Assembly: GCF_002117145.1 (NCBI RefSeq)
Contig: NZ_CP008743.1
Span: 124,001-188,000 of the forward strand
DNA length: 64,000 nucleotides
Direction of reading: 5' to 3'
DNA from: Candidatus Nucleicultrix amoebiphila FS5
GTDB lineage: Bacteria > Pseudomonadota > Alphaproteobacteria > Caedimonadales > Nucleicultricaceae
The notes under the pieces were generated by a model that was given only the letters and a program-made list of their open reading frames with translations, searched no databases and was not told the DNA's origin. Shown one piece after another: positions 8,783-16,893 of this stretch. Within the stretch, counting starts at the first letter, position 1, and each line of letters starts with the position of its first letter. The translations under genes were made by a program, and so were the position numbers.

Positions 8783-8798
8783 AATGATAATTATCATT
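8783..8798. promoter_or_regulatory. Fur-like operator palindrome
   Basis: AATGATAATTATCATT is a perfect 16-bp palindrome. It closely resembles the GATAATGAT/ATCATTATC half-sites of ferric uptake regulator boxes, although the central spacing is not exactly canonical. It lies ~55-95 bp upstream of a candidate promoter and 143 bp upstream of the nuclease start. AT-rich context makes chance similarity possible. Confidence 0.35.
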
Positions 8799-8851
8799 AT
8801 AAGTAAGAGACTAGTTACAAAATCTCTATAGGCACATAATTGACAAAAAAC

Positions 8852-8879
8852 TTGACATAGTGATAAATATGGATAGAGT
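8852..8879 (+). promoter_or_regulatory. Candidate sigma70 promoter for the nuclease gene
   Basis: A perfect -35 TTGACA (8852-8857) is followed after 16 bp by TAGAGT (8874-8879), a weak -10. The nuclease start codon is at 8942. The -10 match is poor, so this is tentative. Confidence 0.35.
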
Positions 8880-8941
8880 GTTCTAAATAAATCAAAGAAT
8901 CATGCGGGCGGTGTGTAACGTTTCGAACAGGAGAGTGTTCC

Positions 8942-10294
8942 ATGGGTCTGCAGTGGATGCGTCCAAAATTTATAGCAAGTGTCGTGGGTTTATTTATGAT
9001 GAGTCCTGGCGACAGCCAGGGGTCGTTCTTGATGAAAGACCTGGTCGATGGCATGAAGGGACTTACGCTTCGAAGCAAGCCTCTCCTTCCAAAAAACCAG
9101 CATCGGTCTTTTGCACAGAAAGCGCGCCAAGAGTTTCCCAAAAAATATCCCAAAGGCGTTTACATCCATGCGACCGAGGATTCGGTGTTTAAGCATGTGA
9201 TGCAAAAGGATCATTTTCGGAATTCCTTTTTGAGTGCCGTCTTGGGAGAAGAAATTCTAGAGTCTGAATACTTGGATCAGGCCCTGAATCCTCTTAAAAG
9301 TTTTACAGCGCTCAGAGGTTTTATAAACGATAAAAAGCATATCCTTCTTATGAAGGAGGTTGAGAAGGACCTGAAGGATCCCCTTGTCATCAATGCCAGG
9401 ACCAATAGATCCATGGGTAAGATGCGTGAGTTTTTAAAACAGCTTGCGCCGATTTATTATCATCTTGTGGCCTCGCTGCCGGCAGAAGAGCGCAATACCC
9501 AGCTGGATTTGATTTGTAAAACACGGTTTGGGTTGATCAATGTGGAAGTGCAAGTTGAACCGCAGAATTTCTGGGACATTCGTATTCTTGATCATGTGTG
9601 TGGTTTGTTTCATCGCCAGTTTCCCAAGGGGTTTAAATGGTCAGAGCTTAAAACGGATGTAGACCTTGCTGACAAAGTAAGAAAAGTCGTTGGGATTAGC
9701 CTCTTTGAAACCCCGCCCAAGGTGCCCCATCACCTTCATCAACTTCTGCCCTGGTATCGGATGGAGCCTTGGGGAGAAGATGAATTACGCCGGGATTTTG
9801 TGTTAGCAGAGAAGAAGGTTCCCCGAATGACACGGAGCGGTCTTGAGTTCATCGATATTAACCTTGGGGCTTTATCCCATCATAAACCTCTCTCAGTCTT
9901 AGCGGGGGAGTCTGCGGACTATCGCGAGTGGCTCGAGTTGCTCGCCCATGGTCATTTAAAGTCTATGGAAGAAGTTGAACAGAGTGTGTCGTCACCGGTG
10001 ATTAAGGAAGCCTATCACACCATTCGAACGCTTCCAGAAGATGTGATGATGCGCTATGAGGAAGCTTATATCAAACGTCAAAATATTAGTCATTATGTGA
10101 GCGCCCAAAAAGAAGAAGGAATAAAAGAAGGGATAGAAAAAGGCAGAATAGAAGGGATGAAAGAAGGCATAGAAAAAGGCATAAAAGAGGCCAGCCTTGA
10201 GATTGCGAGAAGATTGTTAAAGAAAAATCTTAGTCTTGAAGATATTTCTTCTGCTACCGACCTGACAGAAGAAGAAATTAAAAAGTTACAATGA
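8942..10294 (+). CDS. Rpn-family recombination-promoting nuclease / putative transposase (PD-(D/E)XK)
   Basis: A 450-residue protein of the Rpn (YhgA-like) family, whose E. coli members are DNA endonucleases that promote RecA-independent recombination. Residues ~80-100 show the entry motif TEDSVFKHV...FLSAVLGEEI. The catalytic core is Asp189 (TQLDLICKT) and Glu202-x-Gln204 (NVEVQ), followed by the conserved DIRILDHVCGLF helix. The C-terminus has the family-typical charged repeat (EGIKEGIEKGRIEGMKEGIEKG, residues ~387-408 in two adjacent blocks) and the ARRLLKKNLSLEDISSATDL helix-turn-helix-like end. Ribosome site AGGAGAG lies 5 bp before the ATG. Residues 1-70 are an extra lineage-specific segment. 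No terminal inverted repeats flank it, so it is not shown to be a mobile element by itself. Confidence 0.88.
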   Translation: MGLQWMRPKFIASVVGLFMMSPGDSQGSFLMKDLVDGMKGLTLRSKPLLPKNQHRSFAQKARQEFPKKYPKGVYIHATEDSVFKHVMQKDHFRNSFLSAVLGEEILESEYLDQALNPLKSFTALRGFINDKKHILLMKEVEKDLKDPLVINARTNRSMGKMREFLKQLAPIYYHLVASLPAEERNTQLDLICKTRFGLINVEVQVEPQNFWDIRILDHVCGLFHRQFPKGFKWSELKTDVDLADKVRKVVGISLFETPPKVPHHLHQLLPWYRMEPWGEDELRRDFVLAEKKVPRMTRSGLEFIDINLGALSHHKPLSVLAGESADYREWLELLAHGHLKSMEEVEQSVSSPVIKEAYHTIRTLPEDVMMRYEEAYIKRQNISHYVSAQKEEGIKEGIEKGRIEGMKEGIEKGIKEASLEIARRLLKKNLSLEDISSATDLTEEEIKKLQ

Positions 10295-10412
10295 TTTAGA
10301 GAAGCGGAGCAAAGGCTAGCTGTTAGAGGTCGGAATTCAGATGTTAGAAAGTAAGATGAGAACAGGCTTTCCGTAAAGCTTTGGCCGGGAGGATGAGTGA
10401 GAGAATATTGAC

Positions 10413-10544
10413 TTAAAATAAAAAATACCACCCAGCGACGATCGCTAGAATAAGGATGAGAAAAAAGAGCGCGCGTTTAAGCAAGAGCATTTTAGGAAGT
10501 TTATTGTCATTGACTGGTTTTAACTTAATTTGTGTGAACCACAC
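10413..10544 (-). CDS. Small single-pass membrane protein downstream of gltA
   Basis: A 43-residue frame starts at GTG 10544 and ends in TAA at 10413. A strong ribosome site AAGGGAG (minus strand, 10552-10558) lies 7 bp before the GTG. The product has a polar N-terminus (WFTQIKLKPVND), a basic patch (LKR) and one hydrophobic helix (ALFFLILILAIVAGWYFLF) at the C-terminus. It begins 41 bp after the gltA stop on the same strand and is probably co-transcribed with it. The good ribosome site, the intact transmembrane segment and the operon position support a real gene. No function or family is recognised. Confidence 0.5.
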   Translation of the reverse strand: MWFTQIKLKPVNDNKLPKMLLLKRALFFLILILAIVAGWYFLF

Positions 10545-10584
10545 AGTCAGGCTCCCTTAGCATTCTATTGTTCGATATTGGCTG

Positions 10585-11901
10585 TTACTTTCGTTTAGCC
10601 ATTGGCACATAATCTCGAGGCTTTTCGCCTGTATAAAGTTGGCGAGGACGCCCAATTTTTTGTGTTGGATCTTGGATCATTTCGTTCCAATGGGCAACCC
10701 AACCTACGGTACGCGCAACGGCAAATAAAACTGTGAACATACTGGTAGGAATCCCCATTGCTCTAAAGATGATACCAGAATAAAAATCCACGTTTGGATA
10801 AAGTTTCTTTTCTATAAAGTAATTGTCTTCAAGAGCAATTTTTTCAAGTTCCATGGCCAACTCAAGTAAGGGATCACTCTTATACCCTAAAGACTCAAGG
10901 ACTTCGAAACAGGTTTGACGCATAACTGAAGCTCTGGGGTCATAGTTCTTGTAGACCCTATGACCAAATCCCATAAGCCGGAAAGAATCATTCTTATCTT
11001 TAGCTCTTTTAATGTATTCAGGAATATTGTTCTTATTGCCAATTTGTTTAAGCATATTTAAGACAGCTTCATTAGCTCCTCCATGAGCTGGTCCCCAGAG
11101 TGATGCAATTCCTGCTGCAATACATGCAAAAGGGTTGGCGCCACTGGATCCTGCCAGACGTACAGTTGATGTAGAGGCATTTTGCTCATGATCTGCATGA
11201 AGGATCAGAATGCGATCCATGGCCCGAGCAAGAATTGGGTTCATGGGATATTCTTCTGAAGGAACTGCAAACATCATATGTAAGAAATTTTCTGCAAAAC
11301 CGTATTTGTTACGAGGATACATGAAAGGTTGACCAATAGCGTATTTATAAGCCATTGCGGCAATCGTTGGCATCTTGGCAATCAAACGAATGGAAGCTAA
11401 TTCACGTTGCTTAGGATCTTGGATGTCTAGACTATCATGATAAAAGGAGGAAAGAGCACCTACAACTCCCACCATGATCGCCATGGGATGAGCATCACGA
11501 CGAAATCCGCGATAAAAATTGAGGAGTTGTTCATGAAGCATGGTATGATGAACAATCTGGTTATTAAAGCCTTCTTTTTGCTTTTGATTGGGCAGTTCAC
11601 CATTTAAGAGCAAGTAACAAACATCAAGATAGTCACTTTGGGTTGCAAGATCAGAGATTGAATATCCCCGATGGAGCAAAATACCTTGTTCTCCATCAAT
11701 ATAAGTAATTTTTGATTCACAGCTGCTCGTAGATGTAAATCCTGGATCAAATGTAAAATAGCCATAGTCATTATAAAGTTTGCTCACATCAAGCACTGTC
11801 GGGCCCATCGTTCCAGTTTTGATGTCCAAACGGATCACTTGAGAAGATCCATTTTCATCTTTGAATGCAATATTGGCGGATTTATTGCTTGTTTCACCCA
11901 T
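10585..11901 (-). CDS. gltA: Citrate synthase (type II)
   Basis: This enzyme condenses oxaloacetate with acetyl-CoA to citrate, the TCA entry step. 438 residues is the usual length of the hexameric Gram-negative type. Catalytic residues are visible: His in [10 protein letters not shown], His in MGFGHRVYK and Asp in [30 protein letters not shown] is also conserved. Ribosome site AAGGA precedes the ATG by about 8 bp on the minus strand. It lies divergent from bioY, and a 43-residue membrane protein follows on the same strand. acnA, the next TCA enzyme, is 2.3 kb away on the other strand. Confidence 0.97.
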   Translation of the reverse strand: MGETSNKSANIAFKDENGSSQVIRLDIKTGTMGPTVLDVSKLYNDYGYFTFDPGFTSTSSCESKITYIDGEQGILLHRGYSISDLATQSDYLDVCYLLLNGELPNQKQKEGFNNQIVHHTMLHEQLLNFYRGFRRDAHPMAIMVGVVGALSSFYHDSLDIQDPKQRELASIRLIAKMPTIAAMAYKYAIGQPFMYPRNKYGFAENFLHMMFAVPSEEYPMNPILARAMDRILILHADHEQNASTSTVRLAGSSGANPFACIAAGIASLWGPAHGGANEAVLNMLKQIGNKNNIPEYIKRAKDKNDSFRLMGFGHRVYKNYDPRASVMRQTCFEVLESLGYKSDPLLELAMELEKIALEDNYFIEKKLYPNVDFYSGIIFRAMGIPTSMFTVLFAVARTVGWVAHWNEMIQDPTQKIGRPRQLYTGEKPRDYVPMAKRK

Positions 11902-12100
11902 GATTTCATCCTTTATTTTATTTTTTCAATTTTAGCATAATTTATATTTTGTCGATAGGGGGCGCTTTTCTAACTAATCAGTATCTTTAAAAGAAGATCT
12001 TAATTCCACTTGGTTATTGACATTACCTATAACATTAGCCACAGATATTTAATGAATCTTTAAAATTCATTGATCAATAAAAAATGATTGGGAGTCAGCT

Positions 12101-12679
12101 ATGACATCATTACTTTCCTTGCAAAGCCCTTTAAAAAGCATTTGGTGGCCGAGCAAAAGCTATAAACTTATTACTGAAATAGCGCTTATCGCGGTTGGCC
12201 TTTGTTTGTTAACACTAAGCTCTAAGATTACAATTCCTCTCTCACCCGTGCCAATAACTTTGCAGACTATGACGATCTTTTTTATTGGTATGACCTATGG
12301 AATGCGTCGTTCTCTTGTCACTATTCTTTCGTTCTATGGACTCATCATTCTGGGCCTGCCAGTTTCGAGTGGGGCTAATGGTTTAATTGGCCTCCCTGTC
12401 TTTTTGGGGCCAACAGGCGGATATATTGTTGGTTGGGCATTTGCTATGGTGATTTCAGGTTATTTAGTCGAAAATGGCTGGGGGAAGAACATTATTGGTG
12501 TATTTCTTGCGCAGCTTTTAGGCAGCCTCGCGCTTTATTTTTTTGGTGTTATGCAGCTGTCTTTCTTTGTAGGACTCGATAAAGCTTTATTAACGGGGCT
12601 CACTCCGTTCCTTTATGGAGATTTTCTAAAAATTATGACGTTGAGTTTGATCGTACCGTTTTTCTGGCGCACCAAATAA
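12101..12679 (+). CDS. bioY: Biotin transporter BioY (ECF S-component)
   Basis: A membrane protein for biotin uptake, the substrate-binding subunit of energy-coupling-factor transporters. It is 192 residues with about six hydrophobic segments. The BioY signature is clear: ITIPLSPVPITLQTMTIFFIG at residues ~44-64 and GPTGGYIVGWAFAM around residue 106. No ATPase or T-component gene (bioM/bioN, ecfA/ecfT) is adjacent, so it works alone or with a remote module. No biotin synthesis genes are in the window; dependence on external biotin would fit a host-associated bacterium but is not proven. An inverted repeat AATGAAT/ATTCATT (12051-12057, 12065-12071) lies just upstream and could be regulatory. 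I see no BioR-type box. Confidence 0.93.
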   Translation: MTSLLSLQSPLKSIWWPSKSYKLITEIALIAVGLCLLTLSSKITIPLSPVPITLQTMTIFFIGMTYGMRRSLVTILSFYGLIILGLPVSSGANGLIGLPVFLGPTGGYIVGWAFAMVISGYLVENGWGKNIIGVFLAQLLGSLALYFFGVMQLSFFVGLDKALLTGLTPFLYGDFLKIMTLSLIVPFFWRTK

Positions 12680-12702
12680 ACTAAAAAATATATGGCGAAT
12701 AA

Positions 12703-12733
12703 AAAAAAGGCTTGGAAAAACCAAGCCTTTTTT
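12703..12733. terminator. Bidirectional terminator between bioY and the minus-strand exported protein
   Basis: Stem AAAAAAGGCTTGG (12703-12715), loop AAAAA, and CCAAGCCTTTTTT (12721-12733). It is A-rich before and T-rich after, so it can end transcription from both convergent genes. Confidence 0.9.
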
Positions 12734-12755
12734 AATTGCGTTAAAGCAAATTGCT

Positions 12756-13430
12756 TTAGGAAGCAGCTTTAGCAGCGTCTGCTTCTTTTGACTTTGTTTT
12801 GCTGACGCTACCAACAAGAGCTTTTACCTTGCTCTTGAGTTCTTTTAACTTAGCTTTGTAATGAGCTGCATCTTTTGGAGCTTTTGCATGAGCTGTTTCT
12901 TCTTGTTTTACTGTCTCTGAAATTTGTTCAGCTTTTTGCATTGCTTGATCTACGTCTTGATGAACAGCTGGCTCACCACTTTTGCTCTCGTCTTTATGAG
13001 CATCAGCGCTTGTATGAGCAGCATCAGTTGCAGCAGTTACAGCTGTCGCAGCATGTGCATGTTCTTCAGCCATATTAGTTTCTACTGTAGCACCCTTTTC
13101 GTCACCCTTTGTTTCTGCTGTTGCAGCTTTTTCTAGGTGTTCTTCTGCTTTTGTAGTGTGTTCCGCAACTACTTGGGCTGCTGAATCAACGATTGATTTT
13201 GAAGGATGTCCAACGGATAAACCTTTTAAAATCTCCATATGCTTTTTAATTTTAGCAACTGACTTTTCGATTTGTGCTTGTGTAGCTGGCTCAGAAGTTT
13301 CATGAAGTTCTTTAACTTCAGGTGCTATAACAGGTGCATCATGACCACCGACGACTTCTTCACTCGCTTGAACTGGTGTGATTGCAAGTGCAAGTACAGC
13401 AGCTGCAACGGATAGATATAATTTACTCAT
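12756..13430 (-). CDS. Exported Ala/Lys/Glu/His-rich protein of unknown function
   Basis: A 224-residue product with a clear signal peptide (LYLSVAAAVLALAITPVQA, cleavage near residue 22). The mature protein is very rich in Ala, Glu, Lys and His, low in aromatics and mostly predicted helical. Heptad-like stretches lie at residues ~53-70 and ~165-215, and there is an HAHAATAVTAATDAAHTSADAH segment split by Ala. The last ~35 residues are strongly basic (AKLKELKSKVKALVG). A periplasmic coiled-coil or a protein binding metal or nucleic acid is possible, but I recognise no family. It has its own ribosome site (GGGAGA before the ATG) and ends at a bidirectional terminator. Confidence 0.7.
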   Translation of the reverse strand: MSKLYLSVAAAVLALAITPVQASEEVVGGHDAPVIAPEVKELHETSEPATQAQIEKSVAKIKKHMEILKGLSVGHPSKSIVDSAAQVVAEHTTKAEEHLEKAATAETKGDEKGATVETNMAEEHAHAATAVTAATDAAHTSADAHKDESKSGEPAVHQDVDQAMQKAEQISETVKQEETAHAKAPKDAAHYKAKLKELKSKVKALVGSVSKTKSKEADAAKAAS

Positions 13431-13557
13431 GGTATCTCCCTTTATAAGATTTATTTTAAGTATTTAAGATATTTTTCATACCTTCAACGTCATGAGTATA
13501 AGAGCAAATGGTAAAAAATCTATAAAAAATTTAATTTTAATAATTTTGTGAAAAGAA

Positions 13558-14106
13558 TTAGCGGCTTTCTCCCCAAAGCATGCGCCTTAAGACGTTGTTT
13601 TTAAGAATAAAATGATGGTAAAGAGCCGCCAGAACATGAAGAGTTAAGAGTCCCATTAGTAGGTAAGAAAAATAAATATGCGCTTCACGAGCAATAGCGC
13701 CAATGACTGTTTTTTCTTGCGTAAAAGGTTGGATCGTAAAGAGCCCAAAATAATTAATCTCGTGACCGGCCATAAGAGACATGATGATGCCACTTAAGGG
13801 CATCGTGAACATCAAAATATAAAGAAGGATAACGCTGATATTGGCGACTTTTTGTTGCCAGAGCGGGACTAAGTGCGGTTGAACAGGGATTATATTTTGC
13901 AAACGCCAGATCAAGCGCACTACCACCAATACGAGAACTGAAACGCCTGTTGCTTTATGAATACCATACATCTGCCACTTTAGAGGAGAGGGTTCCATGT
14001 CTATCATGATCAGACCAACGCCAATTAGAGTGAGAATAAATAATCCTATGCTCCAGTGAAATAAGCGGCTGATGCTTCCCCAAGCGTTTTTAGTATTTCT
14101 GATCAT
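13558..14106 (-). CDS. Cytochrome b561 family protein (CybB-like)
   Basis: A four-helix di-heme membrane protein that passes electrons between quinol and acceptors such as superoxide. The 182-residue length fits the family. Likely heme ligands are His17 (RLFHWSIG), His50 (YGIHKATG), His143 (REAHIYFSYL) and His157 (LLTLHVLAAL), placed in three of the four hydrophobic helices as in E. coli CybB. It is transcribed alone, with 93 bp to divergent acnA and 127 bp to the next minus-strand gene. It may serve in respiration or oxidative defence; the partner is not shown. Confidence 0.92.
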   Translation of the reverse strand: MIRNTKNAWGSISRLFHWSIGLFILTLIGVGLIMIDMEPSPLKWQMYGIHKATGVSVLVLVVVRLIWRLQNIIPVQPHLVPLWQQKVANISVILLYILMFTMPLSGIIMSLMAGHEINYFGLFTIQPFTQEKTVIGAIAREAHIYFSYLLMGLLTLHVLAALYHHFILKNNVLRRMLWGESR

Positions 14107-14199
14107 TTCTGGTAACCTCTCGTTTATCTTTTATTATTAGAGTGTTTTGTAGAATCTATGGTAAATTTTTGAGAAACAGAATGCAAGGGGAGATCAGTT

Positions 14200-16881
14200 A
14201 TGCAGAAAAGGGGCCTGAATAGTCTTCAGACGGAAAGAAATCTAACAGTTGATGGAAAATCTTATACTTACTACAGTTTACAGAAGGCCTCTGAACAGCT
14301 GGGTAATATTTCACGTTTGCCCTTGTCTTTAAAGGTTTTGTTGGAGAATTTACTGCGCTATGAAAATGGACGTACAGTATCCGTCGATGATATTAAAGAG
14401 CTGTGCGCGTGGACTGAGAAAAAAACCTCAGAGCGTGAAATTGCTTATCAGCCCGCAAGAGTTTTGATGCAAGATTTTACTGGAGTGCCGGCTATTGTTG
14501 ATTTAGCGGCTATGCGGGAAGCTATTAAAAAAGCAGGCTTAGATCCTAAGAAAATTAATCCTTTGGCTCCTGTAGACCTGGTTATAGATCACTCAGTGAT
14601 GGTAGACTATTATGCTGAAACGGGAGCTTTTGATAGTAACGTCAAACTTGAGTATGACAGAAACCGTGAACGTTATGCTTTTCTCAATTGGGGGCAAAAA
14701 TCCTTTAACAACTTCCGCGTTGTTCCCCCTGGAACAGGTATTTGTCATCAAGTGAATCTAGAATATCTGGGGCAGGTAGTTTGGACCAGTACTATTGATG
14801 AAAAAACTTTTGCTTATCCTGATACACTTGTGGGTACAGATAGTCATACAACTATGATTAATGCGTTATCTATTTTGGGATGGGGCGTCGGTGGTATCGA
14901 AGCAGAAGCTGCAATGTTAGGTCAGCCCATCTCCATGCTAATTCCAGAAGTTGTAGGTTTTAAATTAATAGGTTCTCTGAAAGAAGGCGCTACTGCAACT
15001 GACTTGGTTTTAACCGTGACTCAAATGCTGCGTGCAAAGGGAGTTGTTGGCAAATTTGTTGAATTTTATGGAGAGGGATTAGACTCTCTTTCAATTGCAG
15101 ATCGCGCCACTATCGCCAATATGGCTCCTGAGTATGGAGCTACTTGCGGGTTTTTCCCGATTGATCAGAAAACGATTGAGTATCTTGAATTTTCAGGCCG
15201 TGAGCCTTGGCGCGTTAAGTTAGTTGAAGCTTATGCTAAAGAGCAAGGTTTATGGCGTGATTCGAAGATTGAGCCGGTTTTTACAGATGTACTTGAATTA
15301 GATCTGGCTAAGGTTGAATCAGCTCTTGCCGGACCTAAAAAGCCTCAAAGCAAAGTTTTACTTTCAGAAGCCGTGAATAATTGTGTCGATGCTTTAAAAG
15401 CTGAAAATGCAACAGGTAAAATCGCAAAAGTGACTCTAAATGGTGAAACTTTTGAGTTGAAAGACGGAGATGTGGTGATAGCTGCAATTACAAGCTGTAC
15501 GAATACGTCAAATCCTGCGGTGATGATTGGGGCTGGATTAATGGCCAAAAACGCCTATGAAAAAGGTCTTAAACCCAAACCATGGGTTAAAACATCCTTA
15601 GCACCCGGTTCTCAAGTCGTGTCTGACTATTTTGCCAAAGCTGGTGTGCAGACTTTCCTAGATGCTTTGGGATTTAATTTAGTAGGGTATGGTTGCACAA
15701 CTTGTATTGGAAATTCAGGACCGCTTTTACCTGAAATTGCCAAAGCTATAGATGACAATGATTTAGCTGTGTGTAGTGTTTTATCTGGAAATCGTAACTT
15801 TGAAGGACGTATCCATCCTCAAGTAAAATTAAACTATTTGGCATCTCCTATGCTTGTTGTGGGGTATGCATTGGCAGGCTCCCTAAAAGTTGATTTAAAA
15901 AATGAACCTCTTGGGATGGGCAAAGATGGAAATCCTGTTTATTTAAAGGATATTTGGCCTACCAATAAAGAAATTCACGACACAATAAAGACGGCGATAA
16001 CACCTCAGATGTTTCAAAAGCGTTATAGTGATGTGTTTAAAGGTGATAAAAGCTGGCAACAACTTTCGAGCACGGAAAGTCTTACCTATGAATGGGAAGA
16101 CAAAAGTACTTATGTTAAGCATCCTCCTTATTTTGAGGCTATGCCAAAGCAAGCTCAACAACTCAAAGATATCCATGGTGCAAGGCCTTTAGCTATTTTA
16201 GGTGATAGCATTACCACGGACCATATCTCGCCTGCAGGATCCATTAAAAAAGATGGCCCAGCTGGAACGTACCTTATTGGTAAAGGGGTTGAATCAAGTG
16301 ATTTCAATTCCTATGGATCCCGTCGTGGTAACCATGAAGTCATGATGCGCGGCACGTTTGCTAATATCCGTATCAAGAACGAAATGGCTCCAGGAACAAC
16401 AGGAGGAGTCACGCGTCATATGCCCGAAGGCAAAGAAATGTCAATCTATGACGCTTCTATTCTTTATCAAACGAACGGCGTGCCTTTGGTAATTATTGCA
16501 GGGAAAGAGTATGGTACCGGATCTTCTAGAGATTGGGCAGCGAAAGGTACAAACCTATTGGGGGTAAAGGCGGTCATTGCGGAGAGTTTTGAACGCATAC
16601 ATCGTTCTAACTTAATAGGGATGGGAGTTTTACCTTTGGAATTTATGGATGGATTAAACCGTCAGGCTCTTAAACTCGATGGTAGCGAAACTTTTGATAT
16701 TTTGGGGCTAGAAAAAGGAATTAGCCCACGCATAGCTTTGGATTGCATTGTGCATCGTCAAAATGGCGAACAACAAAAGTTCCTATTAAGATGTCGCATC
16801 GATACTTTGGATGAAAAAGAATATTTCATTCATGGTGGTATCCTCCATTATGTTCTGAGAAATATGATGGGCGCCGCTTAA
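14200..16881 (+). CDS. acnA: Aconitate hydratase A
   Basis: This enzyme interconverts citrate and isocitrate via cis-aconitate in the TCA cycle. 893 residues matches the AcnA/IRP1 class. The [4Fe-4S] ligands are Cys433 (ITSCTNTSNP), Cys499 and Cys502 (YGCTTCIGNSG). Other conserved blocks are DSHTTMINALSILGWGVGGIEAEAAM (in part), LGDSITTDHISPAG and EYGTGSSRDWAAKG in the C-terminal swivel domain. A good ribosome site (AGGGGAG) lies upstream of the ATG. It ends 12 bp before the convergent MscS gene. It is probably its own transcript. Confidence 0.97.
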   Translation: MQKRGLNSLQTERNLTVDGKSYTYYSLQKASEQLGNISRLPLSLKVLLENLLRYENGRTVSVDDIKELCAWTEKKTSEREIAYQPARVLMQDFTGVPAIVDLAAMREAIKKAGLDPKKINPLAPVDLVIDHSVMVDYYAETGAFDSNVKLEYDRNRERYAFLNWGQKSFNNFRVVPPGTGICHQVNLEYLGQVVWTSTIDEKTFAYPDTLVGTDSHTTMINALSILGWGVGGIEAEAAMLGQPISMLIPEVVGFKLIGSLKEGATATDLVLTVTQMLRAKGVVGKFVEFYGEGLDSLSIADRATIANMAPEYGATCGFFPIDQKTIEYLEFSGREPWRVKLVEAYAKEQGLWRDSKIEPVFTDVLELDLAKVESALAGPKKPQSKVLLSEAVNNCVDALKAENATGKIAKVTLNGETFELKDGDVVIAAITSCTNTSNPAVMIGAGLMAKNAYEKGLKPKPWVKTSLAPGSQVVSDYFAKAGVQTFLDALGFNLVGYGCTTCIGNSGPLLPEIAKAIDDNDLAVCSVLSGNRNFEGRIHPQVKLNYLASPMLVVGYALAGSLKVDLKNEPLGMGKDGNPVYLKDIWPTNKEIHDTIKTAITPQMFQKRYSDVFKGDKSWQQLSSTESLTYEWEDKSTYVKHPPYFEAMPKQAQQLKDIHGARPLAILGDSITTDHISPAGSIKKDGPAGTYLIGKGVESSDFNSYGSRRGNHEVMMRGTFANIRIKNEMAPGTTGGVTRHMPEGKEMSIYDASILYQTNGVPLVIIAGKEYGTGSSRDWAAKGTNLLGVKAVIAESFERIHRSNLIGMGVLPLEFMDGLNRQALKLDGSETFDILGLEKGISPRIALDCIVHRQNGEQQKFLLRCRIDTLDEKEYFIHGGILHYVLRNMMGAA

Positions 16882-16893
16882 CGAGGGATCAAC

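Larger units (their letters stand above)
8254..8941. other. 688-bp gene-poor accessory gap with palindromes
   Basis: No full-length gene is supported between comEC and the nuclease gene. The stretch holds a perfect 16-bp palindrome CCTTCCTCGAGGAAGG (8416-8431), an imperfect inverted pair AAGTACTGGG...CCCTGGTACTT near 8464-8500, a possible 48-codon minus-strand ORF (8558-8704), a Fur-like palindrome (8783-8798) and a candidate promoter (8852-8879). The density of palindromes and broken coding sense suggests a remnant of accessory DNA. Confidence 0.6.

Noticed and set aside
8815-9214. Several overlapping frames on both strands at the start of the nuclease gene
   Set aside because: The plus-strand frame from 8942 has a ribosome site and family motifs; the others do not.
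8254-10584. Insertion sequence around the nuclease gene
   Set aside because: No terminal inverted repeats or target duplications could be found by eye, and Rpn genes are not classical IS transposases.
11902-12100. BioR-type operator upstream of bioY
   Set aside because: No TTATAGATAA-like site is present; only an unrelated 7-bp inverted repeat near 12051-12071 was seen.
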